From positions 66,837 through 117,138 of the forward strand of contig CANQBO010000003.1 in the NCBI GenBank assembly GCA_947589475.1: a DNA stretch of 50,302 bases. Direction: 5' to 3'. Below, piece by piece: positions 1-10,073 of this stretch. The stretch is from an uncultured Clostridia bacterium. GTDB lineage: Bacteria; Bacillota; Clostridia; Christensenellales; CAG-917. The position numbers and the translations under genes are program-made. Each line of letters begins with the position of its first letter. The stretch's first letter is position 1. Under the pieces are notes generated by a model. The model did no database searches, was not told where the DNA came from, and saw only the letters and a program-made list of their open reading frames with translations.

Positions 1-811
1 AGCACAGCTCCTCCTTGTCGTGATCGCGCAGTTTGAGGTTCTCGTCGCGCATGCCGAGGTCGAGCAACCATTTGTGGCAGAACTCCTTCCAATAGGAAAA
101 CCATTCGAGGTCGGTGCCAGGCTTGCAGAAGAATTCAAGCTCCATTTGCTCGAACTCGCGGATGCGGAAGATAAAGTTGCCGGGGGTTATCTCATTGCGG
201 AAGCTCTTTCCTATCTGACCGATGCCGAAGGGCACTTTTTTGCGCGTGGTGCGCTGTACGTTTTTGAAGTTGACAAATATTCCTTGCGCGGTTTCGGGGC
301 GCAGATAGACGGTGGACGTCGTGTCCTCGGTCACGCCTATGAAGGTTTTGAACATAAGGTTGAACTTTCTCACTCCCGTGAAGTCGGACTTGCCGCATAC
401 GGGGCAGGGAATGTTGTGCTCCTTGACGTAAGCCTCAAGCTGTTCGTTGCTCCAGCCGGCGATATTCTCCTCTATGCCGTGCTTTGACATGTAGTCCTCG
501 ACGAGGTCGTCCGCGCGGTGGCGGGACTTGCAACTCTTGCAGTCCATGAGGGGGTCGGAAAAACCGCCGATGTGTCCCGATGCTTGCCATGTGGTGGGAT
601 TCATGATTATCGCGCTGTCCAGCCCCACGTTGTAGGGATTTTCGACGACGAATTTCTTCCACCAAGCCGCCTTGATGTTGTTTTTCAGCTGTACGCCGAG
701 GGGACCGTAGTCCCAGCTGTTTGAAAGCCCGCCGTAGATCTCGCTACCCGGATACACAAATCCGCGATTTTTCGCAAGCGCGACAAGCTTGTCCATTGTG
801 AGTTTTGCCAT
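1..811 (-). CDS. glyQS: Glycyl-tRNA synthetase, class II homodimeric type (N-terminal part, cut by window edge)
   Basis: Charges tRNA-Gly with glycine in the cytoplasm. Reading the minus strand from the ATG at 811 gives [18 protein letters not shown] followed by [20 protein letters not shown], a hallmark of the alpha2-type GlyRS. Further on come two CxxC pairs (CKSCK and CPVCG), the class II stretch [14 protein letters not shown] and [20 protein letters not shown]. The frame stays open to position 1, so about the first 270 residues are present and the C-terminal catalytic and anticodon-binding parts lie outside. AAAGGAGC stands 5 nt before the ATG and supports the start. No T-box leader fits: the predicted transcript start is only about 45 nt upstream. 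Confidence 0.95.
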   Translation of the reverse strand, partial: MAKLTMDKLVALAKNRGFVYPGSEIYGGLSNSWDYGPLGVQLKNNIKAAWWKKFVVENPYNVGLDSAIIMNPTTWQASGHIGGFSDPLMDCKSCKSRHRADDLVEDYMSKHGIEENIAGWSNEQLEAYVKEHNIPCPVCGKSDFTGVRKFNLMFKTFIGVTEDTTSTVYLRPETAQGIFVNFKNVQRTTRKKVPFGIGQIGKSFRNEITPGNFIFRIREFEQMELEFFCKPGTDLEWFSYWKEFCHKWLLDLGMRDENLKLRDHDKEELC

Positions 812-864
812 AAAAAGCTCCTTTCCCTATATGGATTATAGGGGGATAATAAAATAGTAATAGA

Positions 865-894
865 ATGATAAGATAATTCGAGTGCAAAAGTCAA
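865..894 (-). promoter_or_regulatory. Promoter for glyQS
   Basis: On the minus strand, TTGACT (894-889) and TATCAT (870-865) are separated by 18 nt, a good match to a vegetative sigma-A promoter. The start of transcription would fall near 857, giving a short leader of about 45 nt. Confidence 0.6.
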
Positions 895-942
895 ACGTTT
901 GCGCGCGCAAAGTTTTCAAAAGCGACTGCAAAGCGATGCAAG

Positions 943-1011
943 TGCATAAATATGCATAAAACTTATAAAAATTTTTGCATAAATGTATAAATTCATATGT
1001 ATTTGCATAAA
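943..1011. repeat. Four copies of TGCATAAA in an AT-rich intergenic region
   Basis: The octamer TGCATAAA occurs at 943-950, 953-960, 976-983 and 1004-1011, between the glyQS promoter and the lipoprotein promoter. The first two lie 10 nt apart, one helical turn. Apart from these and the two promoters I see nothing in the 812-1164 gap. They could be binding sites for a regulator, or simply AT-rich sequence. Confidence 0.45.
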
Positions 1012-1058
1012 AATTCAAAAATTTTATTAAATTTATTAAAAAAAGTTGTGAAAAACGC

Positions 1059-1087
1059 TTGCCATAACAGCAAATCGAGTATATTAT
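1059..1087 (+). promoter_or_regulatory. Promoter for the large lipoprotein gene
   Basis: TTGCCA (1059-1064), 17 nt, TATTAT (1082-1087). Transcription would begin near 1094, about 70 nt before the ATG at 1165. Confidence 0.55.
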
Positions 1088-1164
1088 ACAGATATGTAAC
1101 TGTTGGCAGAGCGTTTCCGCCTACAAAAAAACAGCAACAGAAATAAATATATTGGAGTATAGCT

Positions 1165-4100
1165 ATGACAAAGACAGAAAACATCAAGAAAGCGCTTGTG
1201 TATGTGCTGGTCGTATGCATGCTTCTGATATGCGGGGGGGGGGGGTATTAACAGCCTGCGACCCGCATAATGAGGAGCAGGACAATACCCACACGCACGA
1301 GTGGTCAACGGAATATTCGTATGACGACGAATATCATTACTATGAGTGTACGGTCGAGGGTTGCGATCAACACACCGGCACGGAGCCGCACGAGTTTGAC
1401 GACGATCAAGACGCGACGTGCAATAAGTGCGACTACACCCGCCACGTGCATCCGCTTGAATGGAAATACGACGGCGAAAACCATTGGCAGGAATATAAGT
1501 GCGAGCATCATGCGGACGAGCAACTGAACAAGGGCAGGCACGTATGGGGCGACGACGGCAAGTGTAAGGAATGCCTCGTAGACAAGAGCACTTTCCACAC
1601 CCATAATTACGAATGGAAGTATGACGACAAGCAGCATTGGGAGATGACTACTTGCACGGAGCACGCTTCCGAGATGAGTTCAAACGGCAAGTCCGATCAC
1701 GTATTCCAAAGCGGGAAATGCGAGTGCGGACTTGAAGAGATCTACATCACCGTTTACAATCTTTACAAGAGCAATTCCGAATATAAGGGCGAGAGCAAGA
1801 TCGACGATTTTGCGACTTGGTATGCTTCCCTCGAAGACCAACATGTAGACCATGTAGGGCTCAACAGTGTGGGGGACGCTGTTTTTTATGCTTCCGAAGA
1901 TGATACGACGGGCGAAGTAAAGTATTATGCCCCAAGGACATACACGGTGAAAGCCGTGACAAACGGCACTCCCCCGAAGGGAATTGAAAACGTTTATTTC
2001 TCCGTGAAAGCGACAGTCGACGGTCAGCCAAAACAAATAGCGGGCGGCAAGGCCGCGCTTGACGTGAAAGCCACAGACGAGGACGGAAGCGCGCAATTGA
2101 CATTCACTCCCGTGTGGGGCTATTCAAGCGCTACAGTCGTCTACACCGTAAACATTGCGAGCGAGGGCGAATATCAAGGTCCCTCCGCAATACCCGTCAA
2201 CTATATTTGCAACGACAGCGGTAAATCGCTGACAGTGAGCGCGGCCGCTCCTCCTGCGTTGTCGGCAACATTCACGCTGACGCAGTGTCTCGCCGCGGGC
2301 GAAGGCGGACAGATCGAAAACAGATCTTTTGGCAGCACCGGCACGACGTTTGTGCTTGCGGACAGCGTCAAAGCGAGTCCCGGTTGGTATCTTGTGACGG
2401 TGACAACGACGCAAGGCGCGATCACAACCTCATATGACAACAGCACAGGCAACACAATGCTTTCGGTTGACGGCGGCGAGAGCGGCCTTGATCCGAAGAT
2501 CATCCAACAGGGCGACATTGACAGAGGGGGCGCGGAGGCGCAGTGGCTCGTATATATCAAATCCGATACGAAAAACATTAGGATCGGGAGAAGGGTGGAC
2601 GCAACTATAATCTGCAATATAAAGATCGAAAAGGTCGAAACGTCGATAGAAGAATACGAGACAAAAGTAGGCAGGATCAACAAGAGCGCCACAAACGAAG
2701 CAGATTGGTACAAATTTGACATAAGCAACTTTACGGCGGGCAAATATTACATCTTCGGCGGCTATTATTCGGTACCTTCGACAGAAACGGCGTATGAGAT
2801 CCTTGTCAAGATAGGCAACAAGGAAGCCGTGCCTTTGTATTCTCAAACGCTGTACGAGATCGGTGAAGGCGACGAGACCGTGGCGTTCTGCTCCGAACAC
2901 AACTACACAGTCACTATAAGGGACATGAGGTTTGTGCCTTGCAACGCAGTGCCCGAAACAGGCGAATTCGACATCGAATTCGACGAGCTTAAGGACGTGT
3001 TCTATTACAGCTATACAGCCGCAAATTCCGGCACATATTCATTTAAGCTCAGCAGTGCCCATGCGTTCTCGAATGTATCCGTGAGCTATGGCAACAATTC
3101 ATCGACAATCATCAGATCCGACTCGCAAGAAGTGACGGAGATCGCGGGCAATTTCGTGTGCGAAGCCGAAAACGATTACGTGTTTGCGATAAAGAACAAC
3201 AGCAAAACCGACGCTCCGAGTCTGCATTGCACGGTCAATGAGGAAAGCTCTCAAAAATTCAATGTCGGCGAAGAGTTTGGCATTGCGTTTAATGACTCCA
3301 ACCTGCCGCATTATTATGTGGGTACTTTCACAAAGGGCGTCTATGTGGCGTTGCTTACGGCGACAAACCTCAACGGCGTTACGATGCAAAAGGACAACAG
3401 AAACTTTATCACGGTGAATAGCGACGTCGCATATGCGTCTGCTATATTCGAAGCGGACAACGACACGCAGGACATCAACTTTACTGTGACATTAAGCGAC
3501 AACGACAGTTATCCTACCGTCAAGGCTTTATTTGTCAAAGTGGACGATGACCCGACCGAGGCGAGTGAAAACGAGGAGTTCACCATCAATTTCGCCGACA
3601 AAAAGATCGTCGCATATCAGTTTACATATACGGAAAGTACATCAAAATATTTCGGCGTTGTGGCTTCAAGCGATAACGACATCAAGGACTTGGCGATCTA
3701 CGGCGCAATTTACAAGACGGTGGACGGCGACGTATACACCACGAGAACAATTGCAGGTCCGTCCGCGTCTGAAACGAAGAGCGTATGTGAGAGCGTATAT
3801 AGCTCTAGCTTTGGCTCATCTTATAAAAAGGCAATTTTGGTGTTCGTGTACGGGGGAGCAGACGCACCCTCTGTCACCGCAAAGTATAAAGAGCAATTGC
3901 ACATCGGAACAGCTATAACGAAATCCTATTCATCTGCCGGCGTGGTAAAAGTGGATATATCAACACTCAAGTCCAACGGCGCAGATAAATATACGCTGTA
4001 TGAGGCGTATTCAAAAGACAGATTTACACACCCCGACTATTCCGAGTATCATGCGGTAGCCACAGGCTATGTCAATGACAGTGCTCCTGCATATTATCAA

Positions 4101-6725
4101 AATCTGACAATGCTCGATAAAGTCTGCTTGTGGTACTATGTATATTGCGAGGATACCACGGGCAACAAGCTGCCGACAAGGTCCGATACACTTAATGTGG
4201 AAGTAAACGCTCGAAAGGTGTATACGGTCACAGCCAACTTTGATGAGAATTGGCAGGGCTGGATCGGCTTCTCGCTGTACAAAGGCACGAGCGCACAGGC
4301 GATGAACTTTGTCAATGTGACCGAGCCTACAAAGACGGTTGAAGTCAAAATCGCAGCGCTTGCGACGTCGACGGGACTTTCTGTCAAATTGGCGGAAATA
4401 AAGGACTACGACAACGATTATTACAAGTTCACATTCCCCGAAGAGGGCACAACGACGGCAAAAGAATTCGGTGACGCCGACGCCGTCACCATCGAGGCGA
4501 CTTCGTCTGCGCGTCAGGCAGTCGAGGTGACCGTCACCGTCCCCGAAAACTTCGCCGAAAGCAGTTTCCCTGTGACTTTATACCATGACGGAACTTTGAA
4601 CTCCGGCAAAACCGTGAAGGTCGAGCCGGGTAAGACGGTCTACAATGTGACGCTGTATGCGCCTAAACCGCAAAGCGGCAAGGATACCATCAAGATCTAC
4701 ACTGATCCCAACAACGGCACCAACGGATATACGTCCGATGAGGTCGACGTCGTGTATGCGGACGGCAAGGCAACTGCGGCGATCGCCATCAAAGATCACG
4801 TACAACTCAAACTCAAACTCAAGTTCCCCGAAAACTTCCTCGCGTCCGAGTTTGAAAGCAATCCTGATCTGTCCTATACTTTCAGTATCTATATATACGG
4901 TCAAGACGGCAAAACGCAAGTCAACGTTGTGAAATCGGGTCCATCAAACAATCCTGAAAGATTAGTAATAGACAAAGCGTTTGTCGAGCAACTCAAGAGC
5001 AACGATTATGTGTATGAATTCACGTCGGCGCTATACTATATGCAGAATGGCAACTATTCCGTCGAAATAACGACGTCCGGTTTCACCTCGACAGGATATG
5101 GCACGGCAGACAAACTGTCCTTCAGTACGACAACCACAACCACAGAGGTGGAGATGAATGCGGTCAAGGATAGGATCCTCATAACCGTCAACGTTGAGGC
5201 GTACGAAACCTTTGGGGGTAGCGCACAGGTGCAGGTCTTCAAAGGCGATGGTAACGGAAAGACGTCGGGCTCTGCGCTCAAGCTCAATGGATCGAACTCA
5301 GCGATTACGACTGTGCCTCTTGTCAAAGAAGGCTCGCTTATGAAAGGCTCGTTCACGTTCTACATATATGAAGGACAATATACTCAAGTTCTGGTGGGAC
5401 TTACAGGCAAGTCCGAAGCCGATTGGAGTCTGACCCCCGTTGAGATCGATGGAAAGACGGGCACCGCCACGCTCAAGATAGAAAAGAAGTATGTCATCGC
5501 AGTAAAATCTCAATACAAGGGACCCAACGGCACATCCGTTGCATTGTCCGTTTACAAAAACGGCGTACAGATGGAGGGCTTGACAGCAAACCTCAGTAGC
5601 ATGCAACCCAATCCAACCATCTATCTTCCGATCGCCGAGTACGATAAGAATGCAAAATACGAGATAAAGGGTATCGCCAGCCCGTCTAATTATGAGTGCA
5701 AGACGGTCTCCTTCACCTTCGACGAAGCGACAAAGACGGCGACCGTCAATTATGACATAGCCGCAACCATCAAGATCAAGTTCGAGCTTCCCGCCGACGC
5801 TGACAGCTTTGCGGGAACAAACGATAAGAAAGTAGATGTTTATCTCAACGAGGCAAGCAAGCCGAATTTGACAAAGCTCTCACTTGATTTGGCAACGACC
5901 ACGGAGGGCAGCTTCAACTATCTCTACACAGAATCGTTCACAGTCACCTGCGTAGGTCAGCAAACCGCTCTGAGCGGCAACCCCATGTTCGGAGACCCCG
6001 ACTATCTATCCACTGCGTCTACAAAGTATTTAGCCGAGGCAAGCTATTCCTGGAATGAGGATAAGACCGAGTGCACGGTGACGATCAAGCCCAAGAGGGC
6101 GGAATACGAGATCACTGTCAAGGGCACTCTTCCGCAGGAGTTCATCGACAGCGTAAGCGCGTCCGGCACTCCTTTGAAGATCTGGCTGTACAACGAGAGA
6201 AATAGCAAGAAAGCAAGTTGCCCGCTTAATATAACTTCGGACGCTAAACCCGCCTTCGAGAGCAAGATATACGCGTGGGAGCTTGAGGAAGGCTACACCG
6301 CAAAAATAGACTTAGGCAATCTGAAAGGCTTCACTGTTGAGGTCGGCGAGTTGACAGTCGACGCCGAAGCAAAGACGGGCGTGCTGAATATCACCGTGAA
6401 AGCGCAAAAAAAGTACACAATTAAGATAGTGAATAACGCCGGAGAATTTTGGTCGGGCTACTCAAATAGTAATAAAGGATGTAAGATTTGGATCAAGTAT
6501 TATACCGACGATAACAAGCGTTGGCCCGATTCAACGGCCTTCGCTTACAAGGGCACCGACCCGACGGATGTGTACTATTTTGAGAATGACGACACTTTGG
6601 TGTTCGAAGTCGAAAAGATCACTGAATATTTTACCAGCACTAACCAAGAGAACATTAAGGCAACCGTAAGCATTGACAAAGAGAGTGGCATAGTCACAAT
6701 AACCATAGACCCCGTCTCAGCTTAA
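1165..6725 (+). CDS. Giant repeat-containing surface lipoprotein, signal peptide out of frame through a poly-G tract
   Basis: Probably a lipid-anchored cell-surface protein of about 1850 residues; binding partner unknown. The ATG at 1165 has GGAG seven bases upstream and encodes a signal peptide (MTKTENIKKALVYVLVVCML), but after 12 G (1234-1245) this frame stops at 1249-1251. The long frame, open from 1152 only through a TTG with no ribosome site, continues from the same G run into a lipobox LTAC with Cys at 1257-1259. One extra G, or two fewer, would fuse the two. After the Cys come three or four HxW/CxxC modules (to about 1740) like those in clostridial surface proteins, then a long beta-rich part. 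The last 2.5 kb holds tandem modules of roughly 95-115 residues, each opening with a beta strand such as VTVTVPENF, LKLKFPENF or ITVKGTLPQEF. Either a phase-variable gene or a homopolymer sequencing error. Confidence 0.8.
1234..1245 (+). repeat. Poly-G tract (12 G) inside the signal-peptide codons
   Basis: A run of 12 G sits between the hydrophobic core of the signal peptide and the lipobox. The frame set by the well-spaced ATG at 1165 reaches the lipobox and mature protein only when the tract length leaves remainder 1 on division by 3 (10 or 13). Slippage during replication would switch the protein on and off. Confidence 0.85.
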
Positions 6726-6742
6726 AGAGACTCCCAATATAA

Positions 6743-6838
6743 TATGCCCGCAAGGGCATACTAAACACCGGCTTAATCCAACCCATTAAGCCGAAGAAGA
6801 AGTCGAGGGCGAAAGCTCCCGACTTCTTATTTTGTCTT
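6743..6838 (+). terminator. Three consecutive hairpins ending in a T-rich run
   Basis: Just after the lipoprotein stop come TATGCCC-GCAA-GGGCATA (6743-6760), CGGCTTAAT/ATTAAGCCG (6769-6793) and AAGAAGTCG (6797-6805) pairing with CGACTTCTT (6820-6828) and followed by ATTTTGTCTT. The third is the likely intrinsic terminator. Confidence 0.7.
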
Positions 6839-6866
6839 GCTCAAAGGCGCATTGAGGCAAATGTTG

Positions 6867-6900
6867 CAAAAACAAAAGACGCGCAAGATGCGCGCCTTTT
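6867..6900 (-). terminator. Intrinsic terminator of the high-cysteine gene
   Basis: On the minus strand AAAAGGCGCGCA and TGCGCGTCTTTT pair around a 3-nt loop, followed by TGTTTTTG. It ends the convergent gene at 6915-7124. Confidence 0.75.
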
Positions 6901-6914
6901 GCATACGTCCGCAA

Positions 6915-7124
6915 TTACTTGCAGAGGCAAGAGAGGATGAGGATGAGCCAGATTATGTCACAGCTGGACATCCCGCAACCGCAACCGTTGCCGCAACCGC
7001 CGTTTACGCCGCCGCCCGTCATGCCGCATCCGCACCCGCAGTTGTTGAGCAAGAGCAGAAGCAGGACAAGATCGCAAGTGTTGCATCCGCAACCGTTTGA
7101 ACCGCCGTTTGAGAAGAAATTCAT
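6915..7124 (-). CDS. Small Cys/Gly-rich protein, resembling chorion class high-cysteine HCB protein 13
   Basis: A 69-residue protein of unknown function. It alternates Gly/Cys-rich pieces (NGCGCNTCD, NNCGCGCG, CGNGCGCGMSSC) with two short hydrophobic stretches (LVLLLLLL and IIWLILILSCL). Small proteins of this pattern are common in spore-forming Clostridia, where they are annotated after insect chorion proteins purely for composition; a spore-coat or envelope role is inference. The start at 7124 is chosen because GGAGGT lies 7 nt upstream; a TTG at 7139 would overlap that ribosome site. It is a single gene with its own terminator. Confidence 0.7.
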   Translation of the reverse strand: MNFFSNGGSNGCGCNTCDLVLLLLLLNNCGCGCGMTGGGVNGGCGNGCGCGMSSCDIIWLILILSCLCK

Positions 7125-7227
7125 TGTATGTACCTCCAAAATATTAGGATCGCTCCTACATCACCATACGCTTCCGCGAAAATTTGTGTTACTGCATTAA
7201 AGACGGCGCGCGTAAATATATTTTTGT

Positions 7228-7692
7228 GTGGAACAATTGAAGCGCATGATAGGCATCGTAGCGGGGATATTTTGCACGCTGATAGTGGCGGCGCTAAGCT
7301 CCTATTGCTTCAAATTCGACCCCGTATGGTTTTATTCGTTGAATTTGCCCGCGTATTTGGCGCCTCCCGCGGCGTTCGAGGCGTTTGTTGCGACGAGTTA
7401 TCTTTCGTCTATAATTTCCATAAGTAGGCTTGTGGAGCACAAACACATTTTTCCGTCCATGCTCTTTTTTGCGGGGCTGGGGGCGAGCAGCGTGCTTTTT
7501 GTGTTTACCTTCTTTTGGCTTAAGCAACTTTTTTGGGGCTTGCTGTTTATGGCGGCGACGCTTGCGTTTGCGTTCGTATTGTTTTTCAGATTTATGACGA
7601 AGGACTTCAAAATAGCGCTCATATTTTTGCCTACGTTCGCTTTCGACCTGTACGGCTTTGTTTTGACGCTCACGATAGCCATGGCAAATTGA
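7228..7692 (+). CDS. Small integral membrane protein, divergent TspO/MBR-like
   Basis: A 154-residue protein with about five hydrophobic segments (roughly 8-25, 48-67, 78-97, 101-117 and 130-151). Length, segment count and scattered motifs suggest the TspO/MBR (tryptophan-rich sensory protein) family: an aromatic-Leu-Pro-x-Pro stretch after the first segment (WFYSLNLPAYLAPPAAFEAF) and a last segment opening with LP and ending in N (FLPTFAFDLYGFVLTL to AMAN). Several tryptophans typical of TspO are absent, so the call is tentative. TspO proteins bind porphyrins; whether this one does cannot be said. The start is uncertain: GTG at 7228 or ATG at 7246, neither with a clear ribosome site. Confidence 0.55.
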   Translation: MEQLKRMIGIVAGIFCTLIVAALSSYCFKFDPVWFYSLNLPAYLAPPAAFEAFVATSYLSSIISISRLVEHKHIFPSMLFFAGLGASSVLFVFTFFWLKQLFWGLLFMAATLAFAFVLFFRFMTKDFKIALIFLPTFAFDLYGFVLTLTIAMAN

Positions 7693-7709
7693 ACTCGTTC
7701 AACTTTTGC

Positions 7710-7738
7710 TTGATAATAGCGAGCGATTTTGCTATACT
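7710..7738 (+). promoter_or_regulatory. Promoter for the coaX-malQ operon
   Basis: TTGATA (7710-7715), 17 nt, TATACT (7733-7738), with TG one base before the -10 (extended -10). Just upstream, TTGAAC-TC-GTTCAA (7689-7702) is a perfect palindrome over the stop codon of the preceding gene and could be an operator. Confidence 0.75.
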
Positions 7739-7765
7739 AATTTCAAGACTTCTTCGGAGGAGAAT

Positions 7766-8554
7766 ATGCTGCTTGCAATAGACATCGGCAACACCAACGT
7801 GAAATTCGGACTGTATAGGGGAGATGAAGCGCTCGGTTTTTGGCGACTTTCCGCAAAGGCGTCGCGCACTGCGGACGAGTACGGCTCCATGCTACACGAC
7901 CTGTTGAGGCAGAAGGGGCTTTCTTTTGAGGACATAGACGCGGCGGTGATGTCGTCCGTCGTGCCCGCGCTCAACTATACCATCGAGCACATGTGCAAGG
8001 ACTGCATAGGCATCTCTCCGCTTGTCGTCACGCATACGCTTGACGCGGGGCTGAAGATAGGCTATGAACACCCCGAGGAGCTGGGCACGGACAGGCTTGT
8101 GGGCGCGGCGGCGGCATACAAGCTGTACGGCGGCCCCGTGCTTATCGTGGACTTCGGTTCCGCGACGACTTTCAACGCCGTGGACGGGCAAGGCGTGTTT
8201 TTGGGCGGAGCGATCGCCCCCGGCATAAAGACGGCGACGGAGTCCCTCTCGGGCGCGGCGGCGAAACTTCCTCTCATCGAGCTCGCCTCGCCAAAGGGTG
8301 TGCTCGGCGTGGACACGAAAAGCTGTATGCAGAGCGGCATAATTTTCGGTTTTGCGGGGCTTGTGAAATATCTCGCGGACAAGATACTCGAGGACGAGCG
8401 CATGCGTGGCGCAAAGATCATCGCGACGGGCGGATTGTCCGAACTTATCGTGGATGTGGAGCCGAAACTTTTCGATTTCGTGGACAGACAACTCGCCCTC
8501 AAAGGTTTGAAATACATATATTCGAGGATTAACGGAGCATATGACAAAATTTAA
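7766..8554 (+). CDS. coaX: Type III pantothenate kinase
   Basis: Phosphorylates pantothenate, the first step of coenzyme A synthesis, in the cytoplasm. The 262-residue length is normal for CoaX. The ASKHA-fold phosphate loop DIGNTNVKFG is at residues 5-14, GTDRL near 108, DFGSATTFNAV near 129 and the IAPGI segment near 152. The ATG at 7766 is preceded by GGAGGAG. The 3' end overlaps malQ by 14 nt, so the two are translated from one message. Type III kinases are typically not feedback-inhibited by CoA (family knowledge). The operon also holds a phosphopantetheinyl transferase, which consumes CoA. Confidence 0.95.
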   Translation: MLLAIDIGNTNVKFGLYRGDEALGFWRLSAKASRTADEYGSMLHDLLRQKGLSFEDIDAAVMSSVVPALNYTIEHMCKDCIGISPLVVTHTLDAGLKIGYEHPEELGTDRLVGAAAAYKLYGGPVLIVDFGSATTFNAVDGQGVFLGGAIAPGIKTATESLSGAAAKLPLIELASPKGVLGVDTKSCMQSGIIFGFAGLVKYLADKILEDERMRGAKIIATGGLSELIVDVEPKLFDFVDRQLALKGLKYIYSRINGAYDKI

Positions 8555-10073
8555 GACTTTCAAACGCTCTGCGGGAGTGCTTTTGAGCGTGTCGTCCCTG
8601 CCCGGGGAGTACGGCATAGGCTGTTTTTCGCGGGACGCGGACGCCTTTTCGGAGCTGATCTCGGACATGGGATTCAGGTGGTGGCAGATTCTGCCCATCA
8701 CCGCGCTCGGCGCGGGAAATTCGCCGTATTCGGGCGCGTCGTCTTTTGCCGGCAATACGCTGTACATCTGTCCTCGGGAACTGCAGGAGATAGGGCTTTT
8801 GAGCGAGCAGGAAGTCGCGGCGTGCAAATATCACGGAGAGCCGTATCAAGTCGATTACGACTTTGCGAGGCTGAACTCCGAGCGCTATCTCCGCCTCGCC
8901 TTCAGCCGCATAGACGGCGCCTATAAAGAGGGCATGCGCGAGTTTGTAAAGCGCGAGAGCTATTGGCTTGAGGACTATGCGCTGTTCACGGTGCTTTCGG
9001 CGGAGTACTCTTCAAATTGGTGGAAGTGGGAAGCGCCCTTAAGAGACCGCGATAAGGAAGCGCTTGCCGCAGTCGCGAAAAAGTACGCGGACGAGATAGA
9101 ATTTGTCGAATTTTGTCAATACGAATTTTCTCGCGAGTGGAGCGCGATAAGACAGAGGGCGGGAAAGCGCGGCGTGTCCGTCATAGGAGATCTGCCATTT
9201 TACGTTTCCACGGACAGCGCGGACGTGTGGGCAAATCAAAGCCTGTTTCAGCTGGACGAAAATAAATTTCCGCGCGCCATTGCGGGCGTTCCGCCGGACG
9301 CGTTCTCAAGCGTCGGACAGGTGTGGGGCAATTGCCTTTACGACTTCGACGAGATGAAAAAGGACGGCTATATGTGGTGGCGCCGTCGAATAGCGCACTG
9401 TCTCAAGCTGTACGACGCGCTTCGCCTCGATCACTTCCGCGCGTTTTACAACTACTTTTCCATTCCCGCGACGGACTACGACACCGCCGCAAACGGACAT
9501 TGGGAGCAGGGTCCCGCGGACAGCCTTCTCGACCTCGTGCATCAAGACGATCCCGACGCGCTGTTCATTGCGGAAGATCTTGGGCAAATAGACGAGGACT
9601 GCAGAAAGTATATAGACGGCACGGGAATTCCCACGATGAGGGTGTTTCAATTCGGTTTTGACGGCACACAAAGCTCGCACATACCTTTCAGATATGAGGT
9701 GAACACCGTCGCCTACAGCGGCACCCACGACAACAATACCACCCTCGGCTGGCTGTACGACCTCAACGACGGCGCAAGGCGATACGCGCTCAAATATTGC
9801 GGATTTTCGGGCGCGGGCTGGGGTGCGGGCGGTCCGAATTGCGAGTCGGTACACGCGATAATACGCACGCTGATGATGTCGTCCTCGGCGATGCTCGTTC
9901 TGCCGTTTCAGGACATGCTCGGCTACGGCGGCGACACGAGAATGAACGTCCCCGGCGTCCCCGAAGGCAATTGGAAGTGGCGACTCGCCTATCATCTCAT
10001 GTCGTCGGTGGACAGGGATTTCTTCCTCGATATGATAAAAACCTACGGCAGATACGGCGGAGGCAGAGTATGA
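8541..10073 (+). CDS. malQ: 4-alpha-glucanotransferase (GH77, amylomaltase)
   Basis: Transfers alpha-1,4-glucan segments between maltodextrins; part of starch, glycogen or maltose use. The 510-residue protein opens with GVLLSVSSLPGEYGIG, and WWQILPITALGAGNSPYS follows, both typical of GH77. The catalytic residues can be placed: nucleophile Asp297 in LRLDHFRAF, acid/base Glu345 in AEDLG and Asp397 in GTHDNNT. It overlaps coaX upstream and the next gene downstream (ATGA), so it sits inside a translationally coupled operon. No other maltodextrin gene is next to it. Confidence 0.95.
   Translation: MTKFKTFKRSAGVLLSVSSLPGEYGIGCFSRDADAFSELISDMGFRWWQILPITALGAGNSPYSGASSFAGNTLYICPRELQEIGLLSEQEVAACKYHGEPYQVDYDFARLNSERYLRLAFSRIDGAYKEGMREFVKRESYWLEDYALFTVLSAEYSSNWWKWEAPLRDRDKEALAAVAKKYADEIEFVEFCQYEFSREWSAIRQRAGKRGVSVIGDLPFYVSTDSADVWANQSLFQLDENKFPRAIAGVPPDAFSSVGQVWGNCLYDFDEMKKDGYMWWRRRIAHCLKLYDALRLDHFRAFYNYFSIPATDYDTAANGHWEQGPADSLLDLVHQDDPDALFIAEDLGQIDEDCRKYIDGTGIPTMRVFQFGFDGTQSSHIPFRYEVNTVAYSGTHDNNTTLGWLYDLNDGARRYALKYCGFSGAGWGAGGPNCESVHAIIRTLMMSSSAMLVLPFQDMLGYGGDTRMNVPGVPEGNWKWRLAYHLMSSVDRDFFLDMIKTYGRYGGGRV

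Noticed and set aside
812..1130. T-box leader for glycyl-tRNA synthetase
   Set aside because: The predicted transcript start gives only about 45 nt of leader, and no T-box motif or specifier stem is visible.
1152..1164. TTG at 1152 as true start of the lipoprotein
   Set aside because: No ribosome site before it, a hydrophilic N-terminus, and GGAG at 1154-1157 is well spaced for the ATG at 1165 with a proper signal peptide.
6837..7100. Plus-strand frame rich in Ala/Thr/Val opposite the high-cysteine gene
   Set aside because: It reads through that gene's terminator on the other strand and is a by-product of Gly/Cys codons.
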